From Candidatus Eremiobacterota bacterium (GTDB taxonomy: Bacteria > Vulcanimicrobiota > Vulcanimicrobiia > Vulcanimicrobiales > Vulcanimicrobiaceae), in contig JAFAKB010000064.1 of the NCBI GenBank assembly GCA_019235885.1, forward strand, positions 1 to 64,000: a stretch of 64,000 nucleotides of DNA, read 5' to 3'. Below the pieces are notes generated by a model. That model saw only the letters and a list, made by a program, of their open reading frames with translations, made no database searches and was not told the DNA's origin. Positions 23,485 to 32,128 of the stretch are shown in pieces; within the stretch, counting starts at the first letter, position 1; every line of letters begins with the position of its first letter. A program made the position numbers and the translations under genes.

Positions 23485-24498
23485 TTAGCCGCCGATTTCG
23501 CTGAAGGCTCGCATCATCGAGGCGGTTTCGCCGAGGGCTAGGTGGTGGCGCTCGGGCTTGACGTGCATCGAGGCGCGGAAGAGCGAGACGATCGCTTCTT
23601 CGCCGCCACCACTGCGCAGCGGCGTGCGCAGGTCGATCAGGTTGTCGCCGAAGAGGCAGAGCTTTAAGCGGCCGTCGGCGGAGAGGCGCACGCGGTTGCA
23701 GCGCTCGCAGTAATCGTGCGCGAGCGGGGAGATGACGCCGACGGTGCCGGGAGCACCCTCGTATGCGAACGTGCGCGCGGGGCCGTTGCCGTGCGGGTTC
23801 GGAACCGGGGTGAGCTCGCCGAGCGCGGAGAGGCGTTCGAGGACTTCGTCGGACGAGATCCAGGCGTCGCGCTGCAGCTCGACGTTTTCGGTGACCGGCA
23901 TGACCTCGATGAAACGAATGTGGACCGCGCGGTCGCGCGTCATCTGCGCGAAGGCTTCGAGCTCATCGTCGTTCGTGCCGCGCATCAGTACGCAGTTCAG
24001 CTTGACCGGGGTCAGGCCGGCGGCGATGGCAGCGTCGATGCCGGCGAGAACTTTGCCTAGGCCCGGACGGCGGGCGATCGCGGTGAAGCGGTCCTCTTGA
24101 AGGGTGTCGAGCGAGACGTTCACGCGGCGCAGGCCGGCGGCAGCCAGCGCGGGGGCCTGCTGCTCCAGGAGCAAACCGTTCGTCGAGAGCGCGATGTCGT
24201 CGATGCCGGGGATCGCCGCGATCATCCCGACCAGCTGGTGCAGGTCGCGGCGGATCAGCGGCTCGCCGCCGGTCAGGCGGATGCTCCGCACGCCGATGCT
24301 CGCGGCGGCGCGGACGATCGCCGTGATCTCCTCGTAGGTGAGGATGTCCGGCTTCGGGATCCAGGGGAGACCGGCTTCCGGCATGCAGTAGACGCAGCGC
24401 AGGTTGCAGCGGTCGGTCACCGAGACGCGCAGGTAGGTGATCGGCCGCCGGAAAGCGTCGACGAGGGGTTCGGCTACCTGCTCGATCAGGTCGATCAC
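23485..24498 (-). CDS. moaA: GTP 3',8-cyclase MoaA
   Basis: 337 residues from GTG 24498, chosen because it gives the usual short lead before RPITYLRVSVTDRCN; the frame is open to ATG 24579. Radical-SAM CxxxCxxC (C31, C35, C38), GGEPL motif, second cluster C-E-R-C-N...LKLC and the C-terminal GG tail. First step of molybdopterin synthesis. It is last in the minus-strand operon that also holds moaD, moaE and moeB. Confidence 0.94.
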   Translation of the reverse strand: MIDLIEQVAEPLVDAFRRPITYLRVSVTDRCNLRCVYCMPEAGLPWIPKPDILTYEEITAIVRAAASIGVRSIRLTGGEPLIRRDLHQLVGMIAAIPGIDDIALSTNGLLLEQQAPALAAAGLRRVNVSLDTLQEDRFTAIARRPGLGKVLAGIDAAIAAGLTPVKLNCVLMRGTNDDELEAFAQMTRDRAVHIRFIEVMPVTENVELQRDAWISSDEVLERLSALGELTPVPNPHGNGPARTFAYEGAPGTVGVISPLAHDYCERCNRVRLSADGRLKLCLFGDNLIDLRTPLRSGGGEEAIVSLFRASMHVKPERHHLALGETASMMRAFSEIGG

Positions 24499-24636
24499 AG
24501 CCGTAGTCTTCGCGGTCGGCAGGGGGTATACCCGGGTCTTGCCTACCGCGTCAGGCGCGCGGGAGCGCGCCACCTCCATACACGACGCGCGCGCAGCCGC
24601 GGCGCGGTCGAACTGCCGAAATCAAGGCAGCACCCG

Positions 24637-25287
24637 TCAGCTTTCGGTGAAGACTTTCTCGTCAATCGGGACGTTCAGCTTGTAGTTCGCGAACTTCGAG
24701 CTGATGTCGGCGTTGTAGTGCGGGATATCGACCTTGCCGGTCTGCTGCTTGACGACGTAGTTGCCGGCGATCTGGTCGTACGTGTTCATGAACTTGATCG
24801 TCCCGCCGCCTTCGCTCTCCTTGTAGACGTACGTCATCTCGCTCACCGTGGCGGTCTTGTCGTCGACCTTCACGTCGACGTGGTCGATGCGGCCGTTCTT
24901 CTTGCGCACGAGCTTGAACGTCGCGTTCGTGCCGTCGTCGCCGGTCTTCGTCACCTCGTACAGCTTCGGCCAGTCGGACGGCGGCTCCATCTGGCCGACG
25001 ACCTTCTTCAACTGCCCCGCGAGCGCCGGCACCGACTGGAACTGCACCGCGTTCTTGTCGGGCCGCTTGAAATACGCTTTGCCTTCCAGCGTCGGGCTCA
25101 GGTACGGGAACGTATGGAGCTGGATCGCGACGGTGACGTCGGCTTGGTAGGAGTTGAGGCCGCTGTTCACGTGCTGCATCCGCGTGTACAGATCTTCCTG
25201 CGCCGACGCCGGGAGCGAGGGGGCGATCAGCGCGGCGAACGCGGTGGCGGCGAGGAACGAAAACGAGCGGCGGATCATAAGCGTCAT
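24637..25287 (-). CDS. Secreted LolA-like / outer-membrane lipoprotein-sorting-like protein
   Basis: 216 residues from ATG 25287, preceded by GGAGGTGA. Signal peptide (FLAATAFAALIAPSLPASAQ), then LNSYQADVTVAIQLHTFPYL, EGKAYFKRPDKNAVQF and later strands (YEVTKTGDDGTNATFKLVRK, VSEMTYVYKE, VDIPHYNADISSKFANYKLN), a half-barrel pattern of LolA/LppX-like proteins. Start overlaps the queG stop (ATGA). A lipid-carrying periplasmic role is an inference from fold. Confidence 0.7.
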   Translation of the reverse strand: MTLMIRRSFSFLAATAFAALIAPSLPASAQEDLYTRMQHVNSGLNSYQADVTVAIQLHTFPYLSPTLEGKAYFKRPDKNAVQFQSVPALAGQLKKVVGQMEPPSDWPKLYEVTKTGDDGTNATFKLVRKKNGRIDHVDVKVDDKTATVSEMTYVYKESEGGGTIKFMNTYDQIAGNYVVKQQTGKVDIPHYNADISSKFANYKLNVPIDEKVFTES

Positions 25288-26474
25288 AATCTCACCTCCT
25301 TGAACGCCGTCGCGGGTCGGCTCGGTTCCAAGGCTGCCGCCACCTCGTCCCGGACCGCAGGGTCGCGCTCGGTTTCGGCGACCGCACGCAACGCGGCGAA
25401 CGCTTGCGGCGAACCGATTCGACCGAGCGCCCAGGCGGCATGGCTGCGGACGAGCGCGCTCGGATCGTCGCGGAGCGCGCCGGCCAGTGCGGGCACGTCG
25501 GCACGGTCGAGGCCGTTGCCGAGCGCGACGGCGGCGTTCCGGCGCAAGACGGCGGCACCGCGCCAGCCCATCGCGGTGGCGCGCAGCCGCTTGAACGCCG
25601 AGCCGCGCAGGCGAAGGAGACCGTGCAGATCGGGCTCGGCTGTCTCTTCCGCCAGCGGGACGAAGGCGGCGTCGCCCGCGCGGCCGGCGCGGATGCTCGG
25701 CGGGCAGGCGTCGTTGCAGAGGTCGCAGCCCCACACCCACGTGCCGAGGAGCGGGCGAAGCGCGCGCGGGATCGCGTCGCGGCGCTGGGTCAGGTCGCTG
25801 ATGCAGCGCGTCGCGTCCAGCGTGTAGTCGCCGCGCAGCGCGCCGGTCGGGCAGACGTCGACACAGCGCGTGCAGCTGCCGCACGACGTGCGCAACGGCT
25901 GATCGGGCTCGAGCTCGAGCGTTGTGACGATCTCGCCGAGAAAGACGGCGGATCCGAGCCCTTTGACGATGAGGCTCGTGTGCTTGCCGACCCATCCGAG
26001 TCCCGCGCGCGCCGCGAACGCGCGCTCCGCGAGCGGCGCCGTGTCGCAGACGACCCGCGTCGCCGGCTCGCCGTGCGCACCGTGTTCCGCTGTGGCGAGC
26101 GCGTCGATGCGCGCTGCGATCGCGCGCAGCATCGTCTGCATGCGGCGGTGGTAGTCGCGCGACCACGCGTACGCCGAGACGCGCCCGCGCCCGCGGCGCT
26201 CGCGCGGGACCGGCGTCGCGTACGCGACCGCGACGCAGATCACGCTGCGCGCGCCGGGCAAGAGCTGCGCCGGGTCGCTGGCCGTACGCGCATACGCGTC
26301 GTCGTACGACCACGTCGCCAAGTCGCCGCGCGCGAGCGAGTCTTGCATCCGCGCGCGGGTTGCCGGGTCCGCGTCGGCCGCGGCGATGCGCACGGCGCTC
26401 GCGCCGCATTCGCGCGCCGCAGCCTTGACGGCCGCCGTCAGCGCGGCGGCGTCAGAGCGTCGGCAAGCCTCCAC
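25284..26474 (-). CDS. queG: Epoxyqueuosine reductase QueG
   Basis: 396 residues. N-terminal cobalamin-binding region (GARSVICVAVAYATP, WSRDYHRRM), catalytic RVVCDTAPLAERAFAARAGL with the conserved Asp, then two [4Fe-4S] motifs (CGSCTRCVDVCPTGAL; CDLCNDACP with C at RCISD) and C-terminal HEAT-like repeats (ALVRSHAAWALGRIG). Reduces epoxyqueuosine to queuosine in tRNA. The GTG start overlaps the end of the AKR gene by 23 bases. Confidence 0.95.
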   Translation of the reverse strand: MEACRRSDAAALTAAVKAAARECGASAVRIAAADADPATRARMQDSLARGDLATWSYDDAYARTASDPAQLLPGARSVICVAVAYATPVPRERRGRGRVSAYAWSRDYHRRMQTMLRAIAARIDALATAEHGAHGEPATRVVCDTAPLAERAFAARAGLGWVGKHTSLIVKGLGSAVFLGEIVTTLELEPDQPLRTSCGSCTRCVDVCPTGALRGDYTLDATRCISDLTQRRDAIPRALRPLLGTWVWGCDLCNDACPPSIRAGRAGDAAFVPLAEETAEPDLHGLLRLRGSAFKRLRATAMGWRGAAVLRRNAAVALGNGLDRADVPALAGALRDDPSALVRSHAAWALGRIGSPQAFAALRAVAETERDPAVRDEVAAALEPSRPATAFKEVRL

Positions 26475-27300
26475 GGCGGCGTTTGGCGGGGAAGGCTTGG
26501 TCGATCGCGGCGACGTCGGCGGCGTCGAGGCGCAGGTCGCCGGCGGCGGCGTTCTCCTCGGTGTGCACGACGGTCGCGGCTTTCGGAATGGTGAACGCGA
26601 TCGGGTCGCGGGTGAGAAAGGCGAGAATGACCTGGCGCGGCGTCGCGCCGTGCTTGTGCGCGAGCTCTTCGAGCACGTGCGCGCCGGGGCGGTCGGCCCA
26701 GTCGCCGCGGCCGAACGGCGTGTAGCCGACGATCGCGATCCCGCGCTCGCGGCAGTACGGGAACTCGTGCTCCTCCACGCTGCGCTCGCCCAAGTTGTAC
26801 AAGACTTGATTGCACGCGATCGGCTCGTGCTCGAGCGCGACTTGCGCCTCTTCCAGATCGTTCACCGAGAAGTTGCTGACACCGAGCGAGCGCGTCTTGC
26901 CATCGCGCACCAGCTGCTCGAGCGCGCGCATCGTCTCGCCGAGCGGGACGCTGCCGCGCCAGTGCAGGAGGTAGCAGTCGAGGTAGTCGAGGCGCATCCG
27001 CTTGAGCGTCGCCTCGCAAGCGCGAATCGTCGCCTCGTAGCGCGCATTCGACGGCAGCACTTTCGAGACAATGAAGAGCTGCTCGCGCGGCAGGTCCCGG
27101 ATCGCCTCGCCGATCAGCTTCTCCGAGGCGCCGTCGCCGTACATCTCGGCGGTGTCGACGTGCACCATCCCGAGCTCGATCCCGCGGCGCAGCGCGCGCT
27201 TCGCCTCCTCGGCGCGCTCCCCGCGCACGGGCGTGTTCCACGTTCCCTGGCCGATCGCCGGAACGTCGCGGCCGGTCGGGCCGAACGGGCGCACGATCAC
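26452..27300 (-). CDS. Aldo/keto reductase
   Basis: 282 residues from GTG 27300, which overlaps the rmlC stop (GTGA). Catalytic tetrad visible: Asp and Tyr in VDTAEMYGDGASE, Lys in VSKVLPSN, His in YLLHWRG; also GVSNFSVNDL and NQVLYNL for substrate and NADPH binding and IPKAATVVHTEEN for cofactor. Soluble NADPH-dependent carbonyl reductase; substrate unknown. Confidence 0.92.
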   Translation of the reverse strand: MIVRPFGPTGRDVPAIGQGTWNTPVRGERAEEAKRALRRGIELGMVHVDTAEMYGDGASEKLIGEAIRDLPREQLFIVSKVLPSNARYEATIRACEATLKRMRLDYLDCYLLHWRGSVPLGETMRALEQLVRDGKTRSLGVSNFSVNDLEEAQVALEHEPIACNQVLYNLGERSVEEHEFPYCRERGIAIVGYTPFGRGDWADRPGAHVLEELAHKHGATPRQVILAFLTRDPIAFTIPKAATVVHTEENAAAGDLRLDAADVAAIDQAFPAKRRRGGLPTL

Positions 27301-27824
27301 GGCAAGAAATCCTCCGGGACGGCGGCGTCCTTGGCGGAGAGCCGCGGCTCGCCCGCGAGCGGCCAGTTCACGCCGATCCGCGGGTTGCGCCAGCTGACCG
27401 CGCCTTCGTGCGCCGCGTCGTACGGGACGCTGTTCTTGTAGTGCACGACCACGTCGTCGTCGAGCGCGAGGAAGCCGTGGCCGAAGCCGGCCGGGACGAA
27501 CAGCTGCCGGTGGTTGCCGGCGGAGAGCTCGAAGCCTTCCCACTGCAAGTAGGTCGGCGAGTCCCGGCGCAGGTCGACGATCACGTCCCAGATGCGGCCT
27601 TGCAGGCACTGCACCAGCTTCGCCATGCGGAAGTCGTAGTGCAGCCCGCGGATCACGTTGCGCTTCGAGAGCGAGCACGAGTCCTGCGCGAAGCGGAGGT
27701 CGAGCCCGAGCGCGGCGTACTTCGGATCGGACCACGTCTCTTTGAAAAAACCGCGGTCGTCCGAAAACACGTCGGGGACGAAGACGCGCGCGTCCGCGAA
27801 CTTCGTCGGAAACGACTCGATCAC
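27297..27824 (-). CDS. rmlC: dTDP-4-dehydrorhamnose 3,5-epimerase family protein
   Basis: 175 residues. RmlC cupin with FSDDRGFFKETW, SLSKRNVIRGLHYDFRM (catalytic His), LQGRIWDVIVDLRRDSPTY (Asp), VPAGFGHGFLAL and NSVPYDAAHEGAV. Acts in nucleotide-sugar synthesis. No rmlA, B or D is nearby, so it may be an isolated epimerase for another dTDP-sugar. GTG start at 27824. Confidence 0.9.
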   Translation of the reverse strand: MIESFPTKFADARVFVPDVFSDDRGFFKETWSDPKYAALGLDLRFAQDSCSLSKRNVIRGLHYDFRMAKLVQCLQGRIWDVIVDLRRDSPTYLQWEGFELSAGNHRQLFVPAGFGHGFLALDDDVVVHYKNSVPYDAAHEGAVSWRNPRIGVNWPLAGEPRLSAKDAAVPEDFLP

Positions 27825-27854
27825 GCGCGTTCGGCCCGGGCCGGCGGCGCGGGG

Positions 27855-28973
27855 CTAGAAAAGATCGAATCCCGCATCGCGCGCGGCAAGGGCGAGAAGG
27901 CCATCGCGCAGATGATAGACCTTGCCGAATCCGGCCTCCTTGAGCCGTTCGGCCGCCCAACGCGATTTCGAGCCGACCCGGCAGGCGACTATGTACGTCT
28001 TCGCGCTGTCGAGCTCGTGCAGCCGCGCCTCCAGCACGCCGGCCGGGATCGCGACCGCACCGGGGACCTCGCCGAGGACGCGCTCGTGCGGCTCGCGCAC
28101 GTCGAGCAGCAGCGCGCCGCCGGCGAGCGCTTCGTCGAGCGCGTCGAGGTCGAGCTCGGGAACGGTGCTCGGACGCACGGCGCGTTCCGGGACGTTCCCG
28201 ACGTCATCGATCGTCGGCGACTCGCCGCACAGCGGACAGCCGGGATCGCGCGCGATGCGAACCTCGCGCACGCGCGCGTCGAGCGCGTCGATCAGCAGCA
28301 GCCGGCCGATCAGCGGCGTGCCGATTCCGAGCAGCAGCTTGATCGCTTCGTTGGCTTGAAACGTGCCGACCATGCCGGCGAGCACGCCGAGCACGCCGCC
28401 CTCGCTGCACGACGGGACGAGATCTTCGGGCGGCGGCTCGGGATACAGACACCGATAGCAGGGGCCGTCGGCTGCCGCGAACACCGCGACCTGTCCGTCG
28501 AACCGGAAGATCGAACCGTGCACGTCCGGCTTGCCTTCGAGCACGCACGCGTCGTTGACGAGGTAGCGGGTCGAGAACGTGTCGCTGCCGTCGACGACGA
28601 CGTCGGCGAGCCGCACCAGCTCGCGCGCGTTCGCGGCGTCGAAGCGCCTCGCGAGCGCGTCGATCGCGATCTGCGGGTTCAGCGCGCGCAGTCGTTCGGC
28701 CGCGCGGTGCGCCTTCGGCGCGCCGACGTCGGCGGTGTCGTACAAGATCTGGCGCTGCAGGTTGGTAACGTCGACCGCGTCGTCGTCGATCACCAGGATG
28801 CGCCCGACGCCGGCGGCGGCGAGATACGCGAGCACCGGCGAGCCGAGGCCGCCCGCGCCGATGACGAGCACGCGCGCGGCGGCGAGCTTCTCCTGTCCCG
28901 CCAGCCCGACCTCGGGGATCAACAGATGCCGGCTGTACCGGCGCAGATCGCGCCGCCCCGCCAAAGTGCTCAT
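27855..28973 (-). CDS. moeB: MoeB-type adenylyltransferase fused to rhodanese domain (MoeZ/MOCS3 type)
   Basis: 372 residues from ATG 28973. ThiF/MoeB domain: VLVIGAGGLGSPVLAYLAAA nucleotide loop, DDDAVDVTNLQRQ, SDTFSTRYLVND, zinc pairs CYRC and CPLC, and the adenylation-loop Cys in PSCSEGGVLG. C-terminal rhodanese domain (about 275-372) with DVREPHERVLGEVPGA and active-site loop ACRVGSKS carrying the persulfide Cys. It activates the C-terminal Gly of MoaD and likely supplies the sulfur itself. Near moaD and moaE in the same operon. Confidence 0.93.
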   Translation of the reverse strand: MSTLAGRRDLRRYSRHLLIPEVGLAGQEKLAAARVLVIGAGGLGSPVLAYLAAAGVGRILVIDDDAVDVTNLQRQILYDTADVGAPKAHRAAERLRALNPQIAIDALARRFDAANARELVRLADVVVDGSDTFSTRYLVNDACVLEGKPDVHGSIFRFDGQVAVFAAADGPCYRCLYPEPPPEDLVPSCSEGGVLGVLAGMVGTFQANEAIKLLLGIGTPLIGRLLLIDALDARVREVRIARDPGCPLCGESPTIDDVGNVPERAVRPSTVPELDLDALDEALAGGALLLDVREPHERVLGEVPGAVAIPAGVLEARLHELDSAKTYIVACRVGSKSRWAAERLKEAGFGKVYHLRDGLLALAARDAGFDLF

Positions 28974-28980
28974 CGTGCTG

Positions 28981-29748
28981 TTAGAGGGGCGCGTCAATCA
29001 AAGGGGTTGCGACGCGTTGCTCGGCGGGTGCGCGGCGCGGGTGGAGCGCGTTCAGCCATTGCAGCACCGCCGTGCGGCTGTTGTCGCCGGCGAAGGTGTG
29101 ATCGCTCGGGACCGTGGCGAACGTCTTCGGCTCGGCGGCGCGCGCGTAGAGCTGCTCGACCGACGAGCGCGCGACCATCCCGTCGCGCTCGGCGGCGACG
29201 ATGAGCACCGGGCGTCCCGCCAAGCGCGCGAGCGCGCCGCCAACGAGCGGTTGCCATTCGGCGGCGATCTCGGGGAGCGAGAGCCCGTCGACGTACGAGG
29301 AGCGCAGGTCGACGGTACCGCGCGCGCCCAGCGCTTCGAGCGCGCTCGGGCGACCGTAACCCGTTGCGATGGAGATCGCGCCGGCAAGCATCGGATCGCG
29401 GCTCGCGACGATGAGCGCCGTCGTCGCACCCATGCTGTGGCCCAGCGTGTAGACGGTCCGCGCGCCGCGCTCGCGCGCGAAACGAATCACGGCTTCCATC
29501 GCGGCGAAAAGATCGTCGACGCTGCGCAGCCGTCCGCCGCTCGAGCCCAGCTTGTGGCCCGGGAAATCGAGCGAGTAGACGGCGAAGCCGTGGCTGCCCA
29601 GGAACGAGCACAAGCCGTCGAGGTTCTGCTTCGAGCTGGAGTAGCCGTGGCCGACGACGAGCGTCACGTCGCGCGCGCGGCGTGCTTCGTACTCGAGCAC
29701 GGCGACCGGGTTGAAGCCCGCGTCGACCCGGTGCAGGGTGACGTTCAC
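28981..29748 (-). CDS. Alpha/beta hydrolase
   Basis: 255 residues from GTG 29748, overlapping the moaE stop (GTGA). Oxyanion GHGYSSSK, nucleophile elbow GHSMGATT (Ser), acid loop around VLIVAAERDGMV (Asp) and His in PSDHTFAG. Cytoplasmic serine hydrolase of unknown substrate, sandwiched between moaE and moeB. Confidence 0.88.
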   Translation of the reverse strand: MNVTLHRVDAGFNPVAVLEYEARRARDVTLVVGHGYSSSKQNLDGLCSFLGSHGFAVYSLDFPGHKLGSSGGRLRSVDDLFAAMEAVIRFARERGARTVYTLGHSMGATTALIVASRDPMLAGAISIATGYGRPSALEALGARGTVDLRSSYVDGLSLPEIAAEWQPLVGGALARLAGRPVLIVAAERDGMVARSSVEQLYARAAEPKTFATVPSDHTFAGDNSRTAVLQWLNALHPRRAPAEQRVATPLIDAPL

Positions 29749-30197
29749 GAGGCGGTGTTCGCGATCCAGGCGGCGTCGCCGTCGCGGTAGATCTCGCGTT
29801 TCCACACCGCGACACGCGCTTTGAGGGCGTCGATCGCGTAGCGGCACGCGTCGAACGCCTTGCCGCGGTGCGGCGCGGCGACGACCACCGCGACCGACGG
29901 TTCGCCGAGCGCGACGCGGCCGGTGCGGTGGACCATCGCGATCCCGAGCGGCCCGAAGTGCGCCTCGGCCTCGCGCGCGATCGCTTCCATCTCGGCGAGC
30001 GCCATCGCCTCGTAGGCCTCGTACTCCAGCGCCGCGACCGGACGCGGATCGCCGGGCGACGTCTCGCGCGTCGTGCCGAGGAACGTCACCACCGCGCCGT
30101 GCGCCTTCGTCTTCACCGCGGCGACGAGCGCGTCGGCGTCGATCGCGTTCGCGCTCAGTCCGATCACGCCGCGGCGCTTCGTCGCCGGGGCGCGCAC
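29745..30197 (-). CDS. moaE: Molybdopterin synthase catalytic subunit MoaE
   Basis: 150 residues. Conserved GAVVTFLGTTRE, LEYEAYEAMALAEMEAIARE, HRTGRVALGEPSVAVVV, HRGKAFDACRYAIDALK and catalytic-lysine motif VWKREIYRDG. Converts precursor Z to molybdopterin with MoaD. GTG start at 30197 immediately follows the moaD stop (TGATGTG), so the two are coupled. Confidence 0.95.
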   Translation of the reverse strand: MRAPATKRRGVIGLSANAIDADALVAAVKTKAHGAVVTFLGTTRETSPGDPRPVAALEYEAYEAMALAEMEAIAREAEAHFGPLGIAMVHRTGRVALGEPSVAVVVAAPHRGKAFDACRYAIDALKARVAVWKREIYRDGDAAWIANTAS

Positions 30198-30198
30198 A

Positions 30199-30468
30199 TC
30201 ATCCGCCGCCGACCGGCGGCAGCAGCGCCAGCTCGTCGCCCTCGCGAAGCACCGTCGCGCCCTCGATCAGCTCGCCGTTGCGCGCGAAGCGCGTCGACGC
30301 CCGCAGCCCGGCCAGCTCCGGCGAGCCGGCGGCGAGCTGCGCCCAAACCTCGCCGGCGCTCGCGCCGTCGGGCACCGAGACGAGCCGTTCGCCGAATCCG
30401 AGCAGCTCGCGCAAGCGCGCGAACGCGAGCACGCGCACGGTGACCAGGCGCGCGGCGCTCGACTTCAT
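30199..30468 (-). CDS. moaD: Molybdopterin synthase sulfur carrier subunit MoaD
   Basis: 89 residues from ATG 30468. Ubiquitin-like MoaD: VTVRVLAFARLRELLGFGER, FARNGELIEGATVLREGDEL and the C-terminal LLPPVGGG whose last Gly is adenylated and thiocarboxylated by MoeB. The start overlaps the stop of the 87-residue protein upstream (ATGA). An in-frame start at 30510 would intrude into that gene. Confidence 0.93.
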   Translation of the reverse strand: MKSSAARLVTVRVLAFARLRELLGFGERLVSVPDGASAGEVWAQLAAGSPELAGLRASTRFARNGELIEGATVLREGDELALLPPVGGG

Positions 30469-30728
30469 TCGCCGCCGAGGTCCGTCGTGTAGCCGTGCTC
30501 TTTCAGCCACGCGCGCGAGTCGTCGTGCAAGCCCAGCAGGTCGATGCGGTTGCAGGTGAGCTTGTGCAGCAGCACCTCCCAGAAGTGCTGCGGCTGTCCG
30601 TAGACGTCGTCGGGGATCAGGTTGTGCGTGCGGGTGAACTCGCGCAGCGCCGCCCAGTCGCGCTGCGCCAGCACGGTGCGCAGCTCGTTCTCGTACTCCG
30701 GGCTCGGCGCCGCCGGCTGCATCTTCAC
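30465..30728 (-). CDS. Small protein of unknown function in the MoCo operon
   Basis: 87 residues from GTG 30728 (GTGA overlap with the HAD stop), or 85 from ATG 30722. Sequence is acidic and helical with ELRTVLAQRDWAALREFTRT and VYGQPQHFWEVLLHKLTCNR, close to small proteins that accompany moaD in other genomes only by position here. Coupled at both ends (4-base overlaps). No family recognised. Confidence 0.7.
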   Translation of the reverse strand: MKMQPAAPSPEYENELRTVLAQRDWAALREFTRTHNLIPDDVYGQPQHFWEVLLHKLTCNRIDLLGLHDDSRAWLKEHGYTTDLGGE

Positions 30729-31540
30729 GCGGACTTCTGCGCCTGCGGCAGGCAGAACCGCTCGATCGCCAAGGCGACGCCGTCGCGGTCGTTCGGCGCC
30801 GTCGCGTAGCGCACGGCTTGGCGCACTTCGGGGAGCGCGTTGCCCATCGCGACCCCGATCCCGGCCCAGCGCAGCATCGGGACGTCGTTGCGCGAGTCGC
30901 CGATCGCCAGCACCCGATCCGACGGCACGCCGAAGTCCGCGCACAGCCGCGCGAGAGCGTTCCGTTTGCTCGCCTCGCGGTTGAGCACCGCGCACTCGAC
31001 GAAGTCGTACCACGTCTCGTAGCGGAAGCTCAGCGGCAGATCGCCGAACTCGCGCTGCATCCGCGTCACCGCCTCCTCGCCCATGAAGCGAATGAACGTG
31101 GGGGCCTGCGTGAGCAGCTCGTGCAGCGAGGGCGCTTCGTACCAGTTCGGGCCGCGCATGTCGTCCATGAACACTTCGGAGCCCTGCAGCCGGTAGAACG
31201 CCTCGTCGAGGTAGACCGCGATCGCGAGCCCTTCGCGCTCGGCGAACTGCACCATCGGCTTGGCGTACTGCAGCGGGACGGGGATGGTCTCGAGCGTCTT
31301 GTTCGCGCCGAAGTCTTTGGTGAGCGCGCCGTGGCAGCAGATGACCGGCAGGTTGAGGCCGAGCTCCTTCGAGATGCGGATCGGGGTGTCGACGCCGCGC
31401 CCCGTGACCAGCACGACGCGGATCCCGGCTCGAAGCAGTTCTTTGATCGCCTCGCGGTTGCGGACGCTGATCGTCTCGTCGGGGGCGAGGAGCGTTCCGT
31501 CGAGGTCGAGCGCGACGAGATCGATGGTATTGGGTGGCAT
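30725..31540 (-). CDS. Cof-type HAD-IIB family hydrolase
   Basis: 271 residues from ATG 31540. Motif I ALDLDGTLLAPD, motif II VLVTGR, conserved K in SKRNALARL and motif III/IV IGDSRNDVPMLRWAGIGVAM, with a large C2-type cap between. Phosphatase for sugar or cofactor phosphates. First gene of the minus-strand operon running down to about 24.6 kb. An open frame extends upstream without conserved features. Confidence 0.9.
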   Translation of the reverse strand: MPPNTIDLVALDLDGTLLAPDETISVRNREAIKELLRAGIRVVLVTGRGVDTPIRISKELGLNLPVICCHGALTKDFGANKTLETIPVPLQYAKPMVQFAEREGLAIAVYLDEAFYRLQGSEVFMDDMRGPNWYEAPSLHELLTQAPTFIRFMGEEAVTRMQREFGDLPLSFRYETWYDFVECAVLNREASKRNALARLCADFGVPSDRVLAIGDSRNDVPMLRWAGIGVAMGNALPEVRQAVRYATAPNDRDGVALAIERFCLPQAQKSA

Positions 31541-31711
31541 GCTTTGTCCGTGAACGAGTTCGCGCCGCCGTTCCGTCTCCATGCGGGCGGGCGCCGGCGG
31601 CGTCATTCCTAGTTTCGGCACCGGGCCAGGCTTCTTCATATCGGCGGAAGAGGACGATACCCACCGCGCGGGATGCCGCAACGGCCCGGCCGGCGAATAC
31701 GTTGAGCGAAC

Positions 31712-32086
31712 ATGCGCACCTTCGTCGCGGTCCTCGCGCTGCTCGCGGCGAGCATCGGCCCCGCGCTCGCTCAGAACCCAGTCCAGCGGTGCTCGCACGA
31801 GACCTTCCCGGTCGGCGGACAGTCGGTCCAGGTGACGGTCTGCGCCGGGGCGCCGAACGGCGGGAAGACCGTCGCGGTGAGCGAGACGTTCAAGGGCGCC
31901 GCGACCTCGTTCAACCACGCAACCTCGATCGAGGTGCTCGGCGGGGCGACCTCGCGCGGGATCGACGACGTCTCGCTCACGCCGCTGGGGCTGCCGTACA
32001 CGATGCACCTGACGCTCGCGTACCGCGACGCCGGGGTCTCGATCGAGCACGCGCTGCTGCTCCCGGGGGCCATTCCGCTCAAATAG
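31712..32086 (+). CDS. Small secreted protein of unknown function
   Basis: 124 residues, signal peptide LALLAASIGPALAQ (cleavage after ALA). Mature part has two cysteines (QRCSHE, VTVCAG) that could form a disulfide and beta-rich Gly/Thr segments ending LLPGAIPLK. Divergent from the HAD gene. No domain recognised. Confidence 0.75.
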   Translation: MRTFVAVLALLAASIGPALAQNPVQRCSHETFPVGGQSVQVTVCAGAPNGGKTVAVSETFKGAATSFNHATSIEVLGGATSRGIDDVSLTPLGLPYTMHLTLAYRDAGVSIEHALLLPGAIPLK

Positions 32087-32128
32087 CCGCAACCGGGCAC
32101 GGGCGCGCGGGTTCTAGGGCACAGACAT

